Shown here one piece after another: positions 1 through 11,788 of a stretch of DNA of 64,000 bases; position 1 is the stretch's first letter, and every line of letters begins with the position of its first letter. The notes under the pieces are model-generated. The model ran no database searches and was not told the origin of the DNA. It was given only the letters and a program-made list of their open reading frames with translations. Source of the stretch: Knoxdaviesia capensis (lineage: Eukaryota > Ascomycota > Sordariomycetes > Microascales > Gondwanamycetaceae); assembly GCA_001510575.1 (NCBI GenBank), contig LNGK01000017.1:413564-477563 (forward strand), written 5' to 3'. The translations under genes and the position numbers were made by a program.

Positions 1-397
1 ATATACACGAGTGCCACTTGCTCTGCATAAATCAAACTGTAGCGTCTCGTTCGTGACCTGGTCTTCGTATGGCAAAGGAATCTATATCTAGTGGGTAAAT
101 CCCACGTACTTATGCATGCAAGACCCAAAAGTATGTACTGGCGCCCGTTTGCTTCGTCTGTCTGCCCACTGAACTTGATATCCCCCACCACCAAGGCACC
201 CGAGGCCAGAGTCATGCAACTGAGGCGATAAAATATCATGGTTCATTTCATTTCATCGACAAGAGGATCCCACCGCTATAAGCCAGCGGCGTATGCAAGT
301 AAGATATGACTTCGTTACTCTTTTTGTGCATCCACCCAAACCAAGACGCGTTTCTAGGAAAAGGAAAAGAAGACACCCCGAAAGAAACAACCCCCCC
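1..397. other. Left-edge intergenic DNA, 3' flank of the SRP19 gene
   Basis: No gene, RNA or repeat is recognised here. It lies downstream of the stop codon of the minus-strand SRP19/Sec65 gene and probably includes its 3' untranslated region. The overlapping open frames around 253-489 run antisense to the SRP19 C-terminus and look like shadows of it. Confidence 0.5.
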
Positions 398-1282
398 TCA
401 CGCCTTCCCCTTGCCCTTCTTATCCTTCTTCTTCTTCCCGCCCTCCTCGATAGCCCCTGCCGGCATTCCGCCACCGCCACCCGCCGCACCCATCAGCGCC
501 GCCATCGGATCGCTCCCGCCCTGCATGCCCTTCATCATATCCTGGAACAGGTTCTCCGAGACCCCGCCGCCGGTCATGGCGGGGCTGATGAACGGCACGA
601 ACTCGTTGATCTTGATGCCTCGCGGCACGGCCGGCCGCGGCCACGGCTGGCCGGGCTCGGGCGCCGGCATGCCCGGGATGCGCGCGCGCAGAGCGGCGCT
701 GGAGTCGGTGGTCGGGTGGTCGGCCAGGTACTGCGCGACCAGGCGGTACAGGTGGTGTTTGTTCGCGATGGCGCTGCTGGGCGGGCCGCCGGGCGTGCCG
801 ATCAGCGCCATGCGCACGCGCACGCGGCCCGGGTTGGCCCAGTCCTTGGGGTGCGTCTTGCCGGGCTCGAACAGCGGCTGCAGCCGCAGCACGCCGCACG
901 CCTCGGCAATCGTGCGCGCCAGCGGCGACGACACCGCCAGCTCCAGCGGCACGCGGCGGCCCTCCTCGCGCGTGCGCGTGCGGTCGAAGTACACCGGGTA
1001 CAGCATCTGGCAGCCGGCGTACTGCGACGCGTCGACCGTCGACCGGAACCGGTCGGTGCCGAGCCCCGCGCTCATTGCGAGCGACTGCGCCTGTGCGTGC
1101 GCCTGTGCTTGTGCCGGCGTCATCGCTGTGGTGTTGGGGATGTTCTCGAGTGGTCCTGCTTCTGCTGCCCCCCGCGACGTCGGGACCTGGCGGAGGATGT
1201 CGGTGTCATCGAAGTCTGAGATGTTGCCTTCTGAGGGGTCCGAGTCGCTCTCGTCGACCTCTTCGATCCGGGGGTTCGACAT
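398..1282 (-). CDS. SEC65: Signal recognition particle subunit SRP19/Sec65
   Basis: Predicted 294-residue protein, one exon. SRP19 (Sec65 in yeast) binds helices 6 and 8 of the signal recognition particle RNA and prepares it for SRP54, so it acts in co-translational targeting of secretory proteins to the ER. The SRP19 fold is visible at about residues 93-185: a YPVYFD strand, a basic TRTREEGRR segment, then the GKTHPKDWANPGRVRV block. The N-terminal 90 residues are acidic and Gln/Ala-rich. The C-terminus is Gly/Met-rich and ends in a lysine tail (KKKKDKKGKGKA), typical of fungal Sec65 proteins. The frame is open 46 codons further upstream, but I chose the ATG at 1282 because the acidic N-terminus MSNPRIEEVDESDSD fits the family and the upstream stretch looks like leader. 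The neighbour upstream is the transcription factor gene on the same strand, about 690 bp away. Confidence 0.9.
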   Translation of the reverse strand: MSNPRIEEVDESDSDPSEGNISDFDDTDILRQVPTSRGAAEAGPLENIPNTTAMTPAQAQAHAQAQSLAMSAGLGTDRFRSTVDASQYAGCQMLYPVYFDRTRTREEGRRVPLELAVSSPLARTIAEACGVLRLQPLFEPGKTHPKDWANPGRVRVRMALIGTPGGPPSSAIANKHHLYRLVAQYLADHPTTDSSAALRARIPGMPAPEPGQPWPRPAVPRGIKINEFVPFISPAMTGGGVSENLFQDMMKGMQGGSDPMAALMGAAGGGGGMPAGAIEEGGKKKKDKKGKGKA

Positions 1283-1975
1283 CTTGGGCGGATGGCTGGC
1301 TGTGTGTTCGATTTGTGTCGAGGAGAGGGCGGAATGTGTGGAGTTGTCGGAGGGGTGGGGAGAGCTGGACACGTGCTCTAACGGAGAGAGAAACAAAATA
1401 GGGCTATGTCTAGATATCAATTAGGACAAAACAACAAGAAGAGAGAATAAACAGGGTATCTCAAGAATGCGCCGCTATCTTGAAGAGTGTCGACGTTGAA
1501 ATGAAGGATGATAGGGACACATGAAGTTGCAAGTTCAATTGCTTGATGTTGAATTTTGGTGGGGTTGAAGTGCGAAAGCCACAGCGTGGCGATTTGCTGT
1601 GGCTAGTGTGCGCTTCAAGCCCTATGGTCAGTTAGGGGTAGGGTTATATACTAGGGTAACTTAGGGTTATGGCATCCGTTGGAAGCACCCACCCACGTAT
1701 ACATCACTGTCGAAGACGAAGGCAGGAGAAGAAGTCAATATAGAAGACATAGATTCAAGAGAAGAAAAGAAGATCTCCTCCTCGGTCATTGGTCATTAAC
1801 TATCCCATCATTGAAAATCATCTTCAGAAAATCTTTCCGCACGCCTCGTCGTCGATAGAGAAAAAGAAGATTGCAAATATCAAAGAAACGCCCAAATAAA
1901 TCAATCGGTACTCCCAGACACTCCGAGAACGAAATCAAAAAGGAAAAAAATATAACCGAACCACAGTGTAGACGT
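1283..1975. other. Intergenic: SRP19 promoter and 3' flank of the Zn2Cys6 gene
   Basis: No gene is seen in this 693-bp stretch between two minus-strand genes. The part next to 1282 should hold the SRP19 leader and promoter; the part next to 1976 should hold the 3' untranslated region of the transcription factor gene. It is AT-richer than the flanking exons. I see no tRNA, repeat or clear regulatory element. Confidence 0.5.
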
Positions 1976-4900
1976 TTACGCCTGGTACTGGTTCAGCACG
2001 TTCCACACACTATCGTTTCCAAAAGCACCGCCAAACTGCCAGATCCCCGCATCTTCAAGCGCGTCCTGCTTGATCACCAAGTGGTGGCGGTCATCCCCGT
2101 CGGCCTGGCCGTCGACGCTGCTCGTCGCAACAGTGGCCGCCACCGACGACGATGCCGGCCGGCCGTGGCCGCTGCCGACCAGACCGCTCATGCCCAGCCA
2201 CACCGGACCGTCGCCACGGCCGCCCGTGTATCCTTCCTCGCCCTCGGCCATGATGTCCAGGGCGTTGTACACCAGATCGCCCATGGGGTGGAAGGTGGCG
2301 AGCGACGTGAAGTCGACGGATGTCAGCATGTCCGGCGTGGACACCGGCCAGTCGGCCGCGGGCTGCCATTCGCCGCCGTTTGCCACGTTCTCAACGTTGC
2401 CCTCGTGCGCGCCCTGTCGGTTGACCGGATTCGACGTGTGCGAGGCCGTGGTGGCCGGCGTAGCAATCGAGTACGGCGGAACCGATATCGACTTCTCGGG
2501 AGACGAAACGTGCTGAGGAGTCTGGCCGGTGGCGCTGACACTGGGCGATGCGCTATTCATCTCGCCGCTGCCGACGCTGCTACCGGCCCCCAGAGCATGG
2601 CTGAGGAACGACGGGGTCCGAGCCGCCTCAGACCCTCCAGACAGCATCGACCGCGGGAGAATGCCCGAGACTGCATGGCGCACACGGACGTAAATCGTTT
2701 GCAACACACCCTTGGCAGCACGGGCCAGGGCGTTCTTTTCCTGCATGGCCCGGAAGCGAAGCGTAGTCCACCGGAAGTGCTGGAGAGCATCGGCCACAAG
2801 CGAGGGCGGCGTCTCGCGAGGGAAGAAGATCAGGATGGAAGACATGAGCACAATGGCGTCGAAGCTGCTTGAGAACAAGCAGAAGCTAATAGTAAGGGGG
2901 GAATATGGTTAGCACGATAGAAACTTTCACGTTATGTGGTATCAATGAGACAGGGAAATTGCTTACTTCTTCCATGAATTCGGCTTCGTGCCCTGGAAAG
3001 TCATCATCTGCTTATCCAGGATGCTGATGCAGGCACGCAGGCCCTCAGCACGGCTCTTCGCCCGATGGAAGATGTACGGGCGGTGAAGAGCAATCAGATC
3101 AAACAGCTTCATCTGGATGATGTACAGGCGAGATTCAGCCAGCCAGCGGCAGTCGGGATGCGAGTCCCAGCGGGTATCCGGGTTGTCGAAGTGCAGGTAT
3201 CCCGGCACGTTGCGAGCAACTTCGTAGATGTTCTCCTGCACCGCATCAACCTTGGAATAGTCCTTGGGCGTCGGGCCGTCGGCCTCCAGGTCCATGATGT
3301 CACGGAGCTGGGCCATGTGGTGGAAGAGCCAGATCAGGCGTGTGAGCGGCGTCGGTGGGTCAACAGCTTCGTCGCGTGGGACAACCGGGTCGGTAGACCA
3401 ATCCTTGGGCGGCCGGGCATCGACGGGGATGGATGGGCGCTGGAGCTTCCAGTCAACAACAGCCGGGCGACCCAGAATAGTCGAAGAGTGGATGTCCCAG
3501 ATCATGAGAATCATATACAGTCTTCGTCTCAGCTGGATTTGCCACATGTTCTCCAAGATGTCGCCGGGGTTATCCGAAGGCGGCTTGGGATCTGATGCAT
3601 CTCTATGCATGCCCAACTCCTGAGCATCGCGAATGGCGGCTCCAACATAGTGCCACTATAAGGAACGGGTTAGCGGGGACATAACTTCACAATAGAAATG
3701 AGAATAGAGGAGGCAAACTTACGGATTCAGTGACTCTGGCAGTGTACTTCAGGAATGAGGCACACACAAAGTCAGCCACGATAGTCGTCAGGGTCATGCT
3801 CCGCTTTCCAAGCAATGTGAGCAGAGCAATGCCGGTATCGCAATACTCGGCAGCAACGTCGTCCAAGCCCATGCCCTCGGCATACTTCAGGAACTCGAAT
3901 TCGCAGCCGGGGCCTTCGGGGGCCACAATCAGGGCGGTGGCCATGACCTGGAAGAGGAGAGCTGGGAAAGCCCGCAGGTCAGGCGACAGGCCCTGGGGGC
4001 CAACCTGCGACAGAAGCTTGAACGGGACATTGTTCCAAGCCTCCAGCTGGCGACGGAAGGTGTACTCGTCCACAGCATAGTACTGCCAGTTGATATCTTG
4101 GAAGTACAGCTCCACCAGGCGGTCGACCACGTGGCGGGCGGGAATCTGGCGCACAATGGACTTGTACTTGTCGCGGAGGACATCGCGGCCCTCTCCGCGG
4201 CCGGACATGCGGGGGAGGCCGTTTTCGGATTTGATGGGGAGCTCTTCCTTGTCGGCGGGGATGCTGAAGGCGTCGTTCTGGTCGGCATCGGAGCCGTCGT
4301 CGCCGAAGCCCTCCTCGCCTTTGATGGGCACAGGCGGGGCGGTGTCCTCCAAGCGCTTCAGGAATCCAAAGGTGGTGGTGCCCAGCTGCGAGTAGCCGAA
4401 GCGGGCGGCAACTTCGGACATGGTGTCAGCAGCGTCGCCATCGGTATTTGACGACGAGCCTGATGATGCAGCAGACGTGGCCGAAACACCGGAGGCAGAC
4501 GGAGCACTGGAAGTCGATGCGAATTGCACAGAGTTGATAGTGGCTGGCCGTTTGGGAGAGCGGAGAGGCGGCAGCTTGGAGCAGAGGTTGGTGTGTTTCG
4601 AAGGGTCCGTAATGCCGGCAATGGCGCTCGCAGCCATGATGGCAGTGGCAGCGGCGACATCGGTACTAGAGGGGGATTTTCTCAGAGGCATTCCAGTCTC
4701 ATACTTGCATGATGATTCCTTATTCCGCGATTTGCAGTTGGCGCACGGGAGTTCACGGTCACACTGTCGGCATTGTTAGTATAAATGAGTTTGTGATGTT
4801 CCTGGTAAGGCTGAGAGAGAAAGGTGATGACGGTTGAGAGGGAGTTTTGTGGCCAGGTGGAAACATATTGACGACCAGAACGAGGATTGCGATCGCGACA

Positions 4901-5326
4901 CCGCCTCATACAAGATTAGGTAATCGGTGAGCGAGCAAGACGCCGAAAAGAACGAAGAAGGAGCAGACGGGACAGCTGCTTCCTTGAGGGCGCAGATAAC
5001 AAACGGTAGCGGTGGTAGAGGGTAAATTAGGGGGTTTTGGAGGGGATATGGGATTTACGTGATTTGTGACCCGAGAGAGGAAGACGTCGTCAAGATATGG
5101 CTGATAAGTCCAACGAAAAAAAAAAAAAAAAGTGTGTGCTTACCTTTTGCTTGCGACGATGGCATTCGGTGCAAGAAATCACAATGCGGCGTCGCTTGCG
5201 CGGGCGCCGTCGTTCGTCCTTCGCGGCCGAGTCGCCGGTTCCATTGGCGAGGGCGGTGGCCCCTTTGCGCAGAGCGACATCACCGCCGTGGTCGTCGGAT
5301 TCGTCAGACTCGCCGTAGTAGGCCAT
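1976..5326 (-). CDS. Zn2Cys6 binuclear-cluster transcription factor
   Basis: Four exons read from splice signals: 5326-5144, 4763-3723, 3655-2967 and 2885-1976. The frame is continuous across all three joins and gives 940 residues. The zinc cluster has Cys 52, 55, 62, 68, 71 and 80 (C-X2-C-X6-C-X5-C-X2-C-X8-C), preceded by the basic stretch RRRPRKRRR. Intron 1 (380 bp, phase 0) falls exactly between Lys61 and Cys62, inside the cluster. A fungal-specific transcription factor domain (PF04082 type) spans roughly residues 270-560, with its hallmark GAAIRDAQELGMHRD at the start of exon 3. The product is a nuclear sequence-specific regulator; target genes cannot be told from sequence. The C-terminal third is Ser/Pro/Gly-rich and low in predicted structure. 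A pyrimidine-rich leader (in sense direction) lies upstream. Which named regulator this matches is unknown to me. Confidence 0.9.
4764..5143 (-). other. Intron 1 of the Zn2Cys6 gene, splitting the zinc cluster
   Basis: A 380-bp intron with donor GTAAGC after codon 61 and an acceptor ending in CAG before the codon of the third zinc-binding Cys. It is much longer than introns 2 (67 bp) and 3 (81 bp) of the same gene. It carries a run of about 16 A on the plus strand at 5115-5131, that is, poly(T) in the transcript just after the donor. Confidence 0.85.
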
Positions 5327-6330
5327 GGCTGGAGTCGATGATCCGTGGATGGGAAAGGAAGAACGAGATTTCAAAGTGAAAAATGCCCAGTAGAGGGCGA
5401 GTGTCAAAAGGGCGAAACGAGGGCCGAGGAGATGAAACAACCGGGGATGGATATCAAGATGCAGCAATCGGGTGAGAGAGAGGACGGAGAAGAGAAGGGA
5501 GGAAAGAGGAAAACAAATATAGAGATAAAAATTGGATGAAGGGCCAAGAAATGGACCTGAAAGTGGATATTCGTGGAGACCGCGGCGGCTGGTCCAGACG
5601 ATCAAAAGCGACCGAGTCGAATGCCTGTGTGACGGAAGAAGCGGAGAAGATGAAGGGGTTCAGAGGGGAAAAGAGAAAAGAAAGGGGTGTTGGACTTGGA
5701 GAGGTTGAGTCAAATTTGGAGGGGCTTGAGACACAGTGGAGATGGAAGGAGACAGATGGAGAGAGCCAGGGAAGAAGAGCGGAATTGGAGACGGATCGGC
5801 GGCGTGAGATAAGGTGAAGTGACAGAGATATGTGGCCGAGATATGATGGATGAAGAAATGGAAGGGGAGGAAGAAGGATGAGAGAGGACAATTGATATAG
5901 GGTTAAGAAGAGTCGGAAGTGAGAAAGTGAGAGGTAGCTAGCTATATTAGAAAGAAAAGGCTAATGGCTGATATAGAGAAAGCCCGGTCGGTAGTGATTG
6001 TCGACGGCCAAGAAACCGAGAGAGAGGGAGAAGAAGGAAAAAGGAAGAAAACCGGAAAACGGGAGGGATAAGAAGATATCAATCAAACGCCCCCCAAAAA
6101 TAAAGGAAGAAAAGAAGGAACCAGGATTTGACGTGGAGGAATCGAATAATGTGTGTACCACGGTTTTTTTGGGGGACCAGGGGAGGATTGTGAAGAAGGG
6201 GGGAGGGAAAAAAGTGACAGGTGAGAAAAAAAAACCCAAAATGATAACGCCCACACAGAGACAGAGGAAGGATGAGGAAGGATGAGGAAGAAGGAGGAAG
6301 AAGGAGGAGGAGGGAGATGTTTTGTCAGCG
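5327..6330 (-). promoter_or_regulatory. Kilobase-long pyrimidine-rich leader/promoter of the Zn2Cys6 gene
   Basis: From the transcription factor start codon outward for about 1 kb the plus strand is strongly purine-rich (GAGAGAGG, AAGAAGG and GGAAAAGAG runs), so the sense strand of the gene is CT-rich. CT-rich leaders are common before fungal genes, but this length is notable. Promoter boundaries and transcription start are not determined. Confidence 0.45.
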
Positions 6331-6770
6331 GGTTCCTAGATATGTCGCCGTCCTTATTAATGGCATTAGCATCAATTGAGAGCAGAAGAAAGGAATGGAG
6401 GAGGTCTGGGATATATGCTAGTTCTGTATATCAAGCCGGGGGCAAGACGGCGGATACAAACATATGGCGGTGGGAATTGAAGGGATTCCTGGGTTAAAAA
6501 CGATTGAAAAATTTAAAAAAAGAGAAAGGCAAAAAAAAACCCGATAACAGACCACATCGAATACGCGGGGATCAGAGGCCTGTCTTGCCGTCTTTTTGTC
6601 TTCAGCAGAACAAGTTGCTGTGAATGCTGTTCTCGCTCAACAAACATCATCGCTCACAGAAACCCGGAGGGTGGGTTTGATGCTCAGACGCCTTGTCGGG
6701 GTCGCGGCTTAACACAGGTACTTTGCACCCCGGTACATTCTGCTATAGATGGCCAAGTCACGTATCATAG

Positions 6771-6899
6771 CACAGTTCCTGGCATGGCTCGCTGGCTGTA
6801 CTGTGAGCGACACTGTGGTCTGCACTGTGCTCATTTAGACGACGTGTGAGTGTTACGCCCGTGATAGTTTATTCCACAGTACACTGTGTAGTTACAGTG
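6771..6899. promoter_or_regulatory. Cluster of CACAGT/ACTGTG hexamers
   Basis: Six copies of the hexamer ACTGTG or its complement CACAGT fall within 118 bp, at 6771, 6800, 6812, 6824, 6875 and 6883. A related ACAGTG follows at 6894. Two of them form an inverted pair (CACAGT-AC-ACTGTG, 6875-6888). Spacing of 12 bp between three successive copies (6800, 6812, 6824) is regular. It could be a regulator binding array, but no nearby gene start is evident. Confidence 0.35.
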
Positions 6900-7663
6900 C
6901 TACATACATCTCTTTGCAGAGATAGAGAGAGAATAACGAACCCCAGAGCGAGTAGATAAGTTCCCGGGCTGGTGCTTTCGTGGCCGCCGCCCGCACAGCT
7001 GTCTGTCCCGCCCCCGTCCTCTCTCTTTTCGGCGCTGGATGCGACTTCTTCCAGCGAACTGTGGACACCAGGCGGGACCTTTGGACTGAGAAGATTGACT
7101 CTCCTGACTTCCTTAGACGAGCTGTCTGCCCCGGAAACTTGAGAGAGACAATTTTGGGTATCATTATGTGGGGAAAGACGAACAAGACATATCTAAGTTG
7201 CGTCCCCATCCACCAGGCTCAGCTGTCGTTTAAGGCGCCGGTTGGCTGTCGGGGCGGTCTAAACGATATCAACACGGAACGTGGCCTGTGTTGCAGCTAG
7301 AGCCACCAACTTACATATGTCTCAGTTCATGGGAATGCAGTCGGAGAAACGTAGAACCTTGGGGGGGAGGGGGGGTTGAAAAAGGCGTGAAAGCCATTAT
7401 CATCTCATCTTCCGTGGCCGTGGGATGGAAGAAAAATACATTAAATTAAAACAAATACAAATAAAAGAGTGAAAAGTGAAAAGAAAAAAGATAAAAAAAA
7501 ATTTGAAAAAGAGCTGGCTGGGCGGGCTGGCTGGTACGAGGATGCAAAATTCCTATATCACCTCGCAGGCACGCATGCACTAAGCCGGTCCTGGCCTGCA
7601 TATCGAAGCTGGTAACATCGTGGCTTTTTTCTTTTCTGTGTGCCAATCCTCCCCTGGCGCTGG

Positions 7664-7664
<1 letters not shown>

Positions 7665-7711
<47 letters not shown>

Positions 7712-7713
7712 CT
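7665..7713. repeat. (CT)n microsatellite
   Basis: About 49 bp of CT dinucleotides with a single TT interruption near 7694. Confidence 0.95.
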
Positions 7714-10700
7714 TTCTATTGCTCTGTCCAGTTTTTTATCTTTGCCTCCTCCTCTTCTCCTTCCCCCTTCTTTATGCTTGTTTCTTGTGTGTGTCTCGCC
7801 GCTAAACCTTGTTTAAAACCGCCTCGCTTAGCTTCGAGTCGGTCGGTGGTGGTTGTGGTGGTGGTGGTATCTGGTGGTTCCGCCCCCAAGGGCGTACAAA
7901 ATTCAAGTCAGCTTGCCTGTGTGTATCGGTATTGATGAGGTGGTTTCCCTCTTTCTCCTCTGCCGCACCGTAGCATCATCAAATCTAGCATCCTGTGGCA
8001 GAGTAGAGTGCTTACGGGGTAGCTAGAGGTGAAAGACAAGGGGCCTCTCTCTTGTGTGTGGTCCGACGAACCCTGGCCGAGTATCTTCTCGTTGTCTCAA
8101 CGCTGGAGAAGTACCTCTCAGGCGGCAGCGTCGGTGAGCAGTCCAGGGCTTGCCCCACCTCTCGTTCTCTCTCTACTGGACTCTCTGTTTCTCGCCCATA
8201 CACAAGGTGTATCTCACGGACATTGTGACCCTACAACAAGCTTCTAACCCCAACCTGACCTGTCCACCCACTGCATTGTGTTCCCCACAATATGTATCGT
8301 ATCGTCTGTAGCAGGGCTCTCTCTCCTAGCTTTCCTCAAGTGGCCCCCGTCTAGTCTTACCTTGATGCCAGGTTTTTACCCTTTTTCGTTCCGCGGTGTC
8401 CGGATCTCTAACTGTGGCACATTTTTCTTTTTTCCTTTTTCATCCCCCCACAGGAGGAAGAGGCGCCGTTGCGTTCCTCCTCGCTTGTCCGATGTTCTAT
8501 GCTGCATTGGGTCTTGGCTGGGGCTCCGTTGGGGACAAAATATTACTTCCTACCACACCGTGTGCAGACATGAACGGGCTGCCCTCTCTCCTGCTACCCT
8601 TTTTAGCCCCCTCTTTCAACTCTCCTTTCTAGGAATAGTTTGAAAGGATTGCACATGCAGACTACTAGAGGTTGACGTACGTCTAGGGGAGGAGCTATTT
8701 ATACTTCCTCGTCTCGTAGTTCTAAGTGTAACTTGGTATATGTAAGCCCATGCATCCGTTATGTGGCATATATGCCTGTCGTTTCTGATGCTACTTGTCC
8801 CTTTTGGATGTTAGTCCCAGCCGGAGTGAAAGAGCGAAAGAGCGAGACAGAGTGAGCAGCCAAGGACAGGTCAGGTCGAGAGGTACGGTGCATGAGCAGG
8901 AAAGGCGCCGGTTTGTCTTTTCTGGTCTGGCCTCTTCAGTCTTCTCACCACCAACGCAGAGATATTAGAAAGAGTATTATATCCCCCCCTTCCACAAAAA
9001 TCACATCACCCAGTCCCATCCGAGGATACAATGATACGTCGACGGAGGAAATCAATCCCCTCTTCCAAGCCCAAGAGAGAAAGACAAGATAAAAAGATTC
9101 CATGTCCTCATTGTACTTGTTTCTCTCCAGTGCAGTCGAAGGGGGGCTGATATTTGTGCGTTGCAACCCCCCCTTTCCCCATCCAACACCTCCACAGCTT
9201 CCGCCCTACCCAACAACGGACCGCCGGCTGGGAGCATGAGAGGGAGAGAGAATGGTGCAATTCTGGTCCATAGTATAGAGTATATGCAGAAGATAAGCCG
9301 CCGCCGAACTCTTGGGGGGGTTTGCGAGCATGGTGCGTGGTTCAGTGAGTCCTGCTATAGTGTTACATCATACTGGGCGGTGTTTCCTTGTCTTGGCTGA
9401 TTCCCTGGGTCGTAGTTGTAGTATTCCGTCTCTCCCCCGACCAGCCAGGGCCATGTTATCATAGAGAGGGCGGAAAAGTAGGCAGGTTGAGCAGAAAAAA
9501 AAAAGAAAAAAAAAAAAAGAAAAAAACAAGGCCCGTCATCCCCGCTTGTAACGCAGACGAACTCTCCCCACCTCTTCCGGCCTGCACGGGATTTTGCCGG
9601 ATCCCCGGAGACGTAAATTGGGACGACCGCCCCAACCTCTCTGTCTCTCTCCAAAAACCCTGGGGGGAGACGACACATGTAATTTATCATCTCTGATCTG
9701 CTTTCCTTCATTTTTTTGGCCGTTTCCGGGAACGTGTAGAGAAACTTCCCCTTTGGTGTCCGATTACTTTGAGTTATCGTGGGTTTTCTATCTCGCTTCT
9801 TGCTGAGAGGTAGTTGATATTTGCGTCTTCACACTGTGGAGAGCCCCTTATTCATAGCATCGTGGAAGAGATTCCCTCGTCTCTTGACTGAACTTCAGTC
9901 ATGGCCCATTCAAATCTCCTCCGATTCGAATATCCAGGTCTTGGGGGGCTCAAATAGCTAAGTATCAGCCGTGATCTGATGACAGCCAGGACACGCGCGC
10001 TCCCACTCACCGCGTCAGCAACACGCATAGCTTACCATGCATAAAAAAACGCAGCAGCAAGAAACCAACCAACTGACGCGTCAGATATCTCTTTCACCCC
10101 AGATCCGCCACCATTTTGCGTCACATAAGAGCTTGTTCGACGCTTCCACCACAGACGCAAGCCCATGGGCGCTCCGAGCCCCCTCTGTGCTGCCGGACCG
10201 GCCCGCTCGTCGGCGAGGCCCCACCCCGCCGAGACCCGACGGAGTCACTCACACGGGGCGCGGCCGTGTTGAGGTTTACAAGCGAGAATGCGTGTGTCCC
10301 GGTGTCCCCGCACGGAACCGCAGCCAGCGCCGGGACATGGCCCGTTCGTCCGGAGGTCCGGCACGGCCCCACCGGACGAACCGCGGAAGGGAGGCAGGCG
10401 GCCAGGGGTACATGCCATGTATGGACCTGTTGGATCCTGGATCCTGTTTTTCTTTTTCGGAGAAAAAAAGTCCCCCTTTGCCCCATGCACGATCCGATCG
10501 CGTGTACCGAAAGTGACAGGTTTCCAGCAACCACTCACTCCTTCGTGTCCCAAAATCCCCACACACAGATCGAAAGCAAAACCCAGAACACCCCCGTGGG
10601 GGATGTGGCACAAGCGTTGGTTCCTACTGCACACGGTTCCCACAGAATGGGGAGAGGAATATGTACCGGAGTTCCTCGGCAAAGATTACCCGTCATGCAG

Positions 10701-11115
10701 TGTAATCCCTTCCAGACACGCCGGGTCAGCCAGCCAGGTGTGGCCCAGTGTATGAGATATCAGGGAACCACAACAACAGCCGAGAGACCCGAGGCCAGAA
10801 ACAAAGGAAGAACAAAAGGAGGAACACGACTTCATGCGGTGACGTTGGAAATAGCCGCCAGGCACCTCCCTCTGCCCCCACGCGCGCTACATCCGCGCGC
10901 CTGCCCACCGAGGCGGGCGGGAGAGGGGAGACCCAAGAATCCTGCAGACGATCTCGATCGGAGATGGATGGGGAGAGATACAACGAACATGGTGTGACAT
11001 GCACACACCCCCCTCATTAACCTCTTTTTAGAAAAATCTTTCATTATGAGAGGCAGAAAAAGGCAATATTTTTTTTTCTAGCATGGTTCGCTTGAGATTG
11101 GCGGAGGGGGGGAAC

Positions 11116-11132
11116 GGGGGGGGGGGGGGGGG
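11116..11132. repeat. G17 homopolymer in a G-rich segment
   Basis: Seventeen consecutive G, preceded at 11105-11112 by an eight-G run. Together they could form a G-quadruplex, or reflect a sequencing or assembly weak spot. Confidence 0.9.
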
Positions 11133-11738
11133 TGCGTGTGCGCTGTGCGGCGCCCGTCGGCGATTGAGAGGAAGCGCAAACGCCGAAAAAATTAAAATTT
11201 TGCTCCAGCCGAGCCAGCAACCACAATCCCCGACCAACACACACACACTCTCTCGCTCTCTCTCTGTTCACGCCACGCCCCACCCCCATCACTCCTCCCC
11301 CTGCTTCGTTCCTCACATTTCTCGTGTTTATTCTGCTCCTCTTCCGTCTGGGTTTTCTTGCAGCTGGAGAAGGGCGTGCGGCTCTTGTCGGTAATCTGAT
11401 TTCGCCTGAGACTCCCATTGGCCTTCCCACGGCGGAGTCTCCCGGGATGCCGAGGGGGGTCAAAACGGGCCCCGACCGGGTAGAGCCGCTTAGGTCTCCC
11501 CTCTCTTCTTTGCTGGTTTCATTGGCCCTACTGCATCTTCCGGTCGTGTGTCTGTTGTCTGCTGCTGTGTTCCTGTAGGAACCATTAGATCGACGACTGC
11601 CGCAGTTCCTGCTTATGCAAGCGTGGCTCTGCTCGGCTCAGCGTGACCACAGCCGAACTGGGCACTTCTTCAACCCATTCGCTTTGGATCGGAGATGTGG
11701 AATCACCTGGCTGCTTGATCTCTCAGCCCAACCTGTAT

Positions 11739-11748
11739 ACGCGCGCGT

Positions 11749-11788
<40 letters not shown>
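11739..11788. repeat. (TG)n microsatellite
   Basis: About 50 bp of GC/GT alternating purine-pyrimidine sequence, starting with GCGCGC and continuing as GT repeats. Confidence 0.95.

Noticed and set aside
10116..10997. 293-codon open frame (plus) with several overlapping frames on both strands
   Set aside because: Four or more frames overlap across the same GC-rich DNA, residues are Arg/Pro/Thr-rich without a domain, and no leader or splice context is seen. It fits chance open frames.
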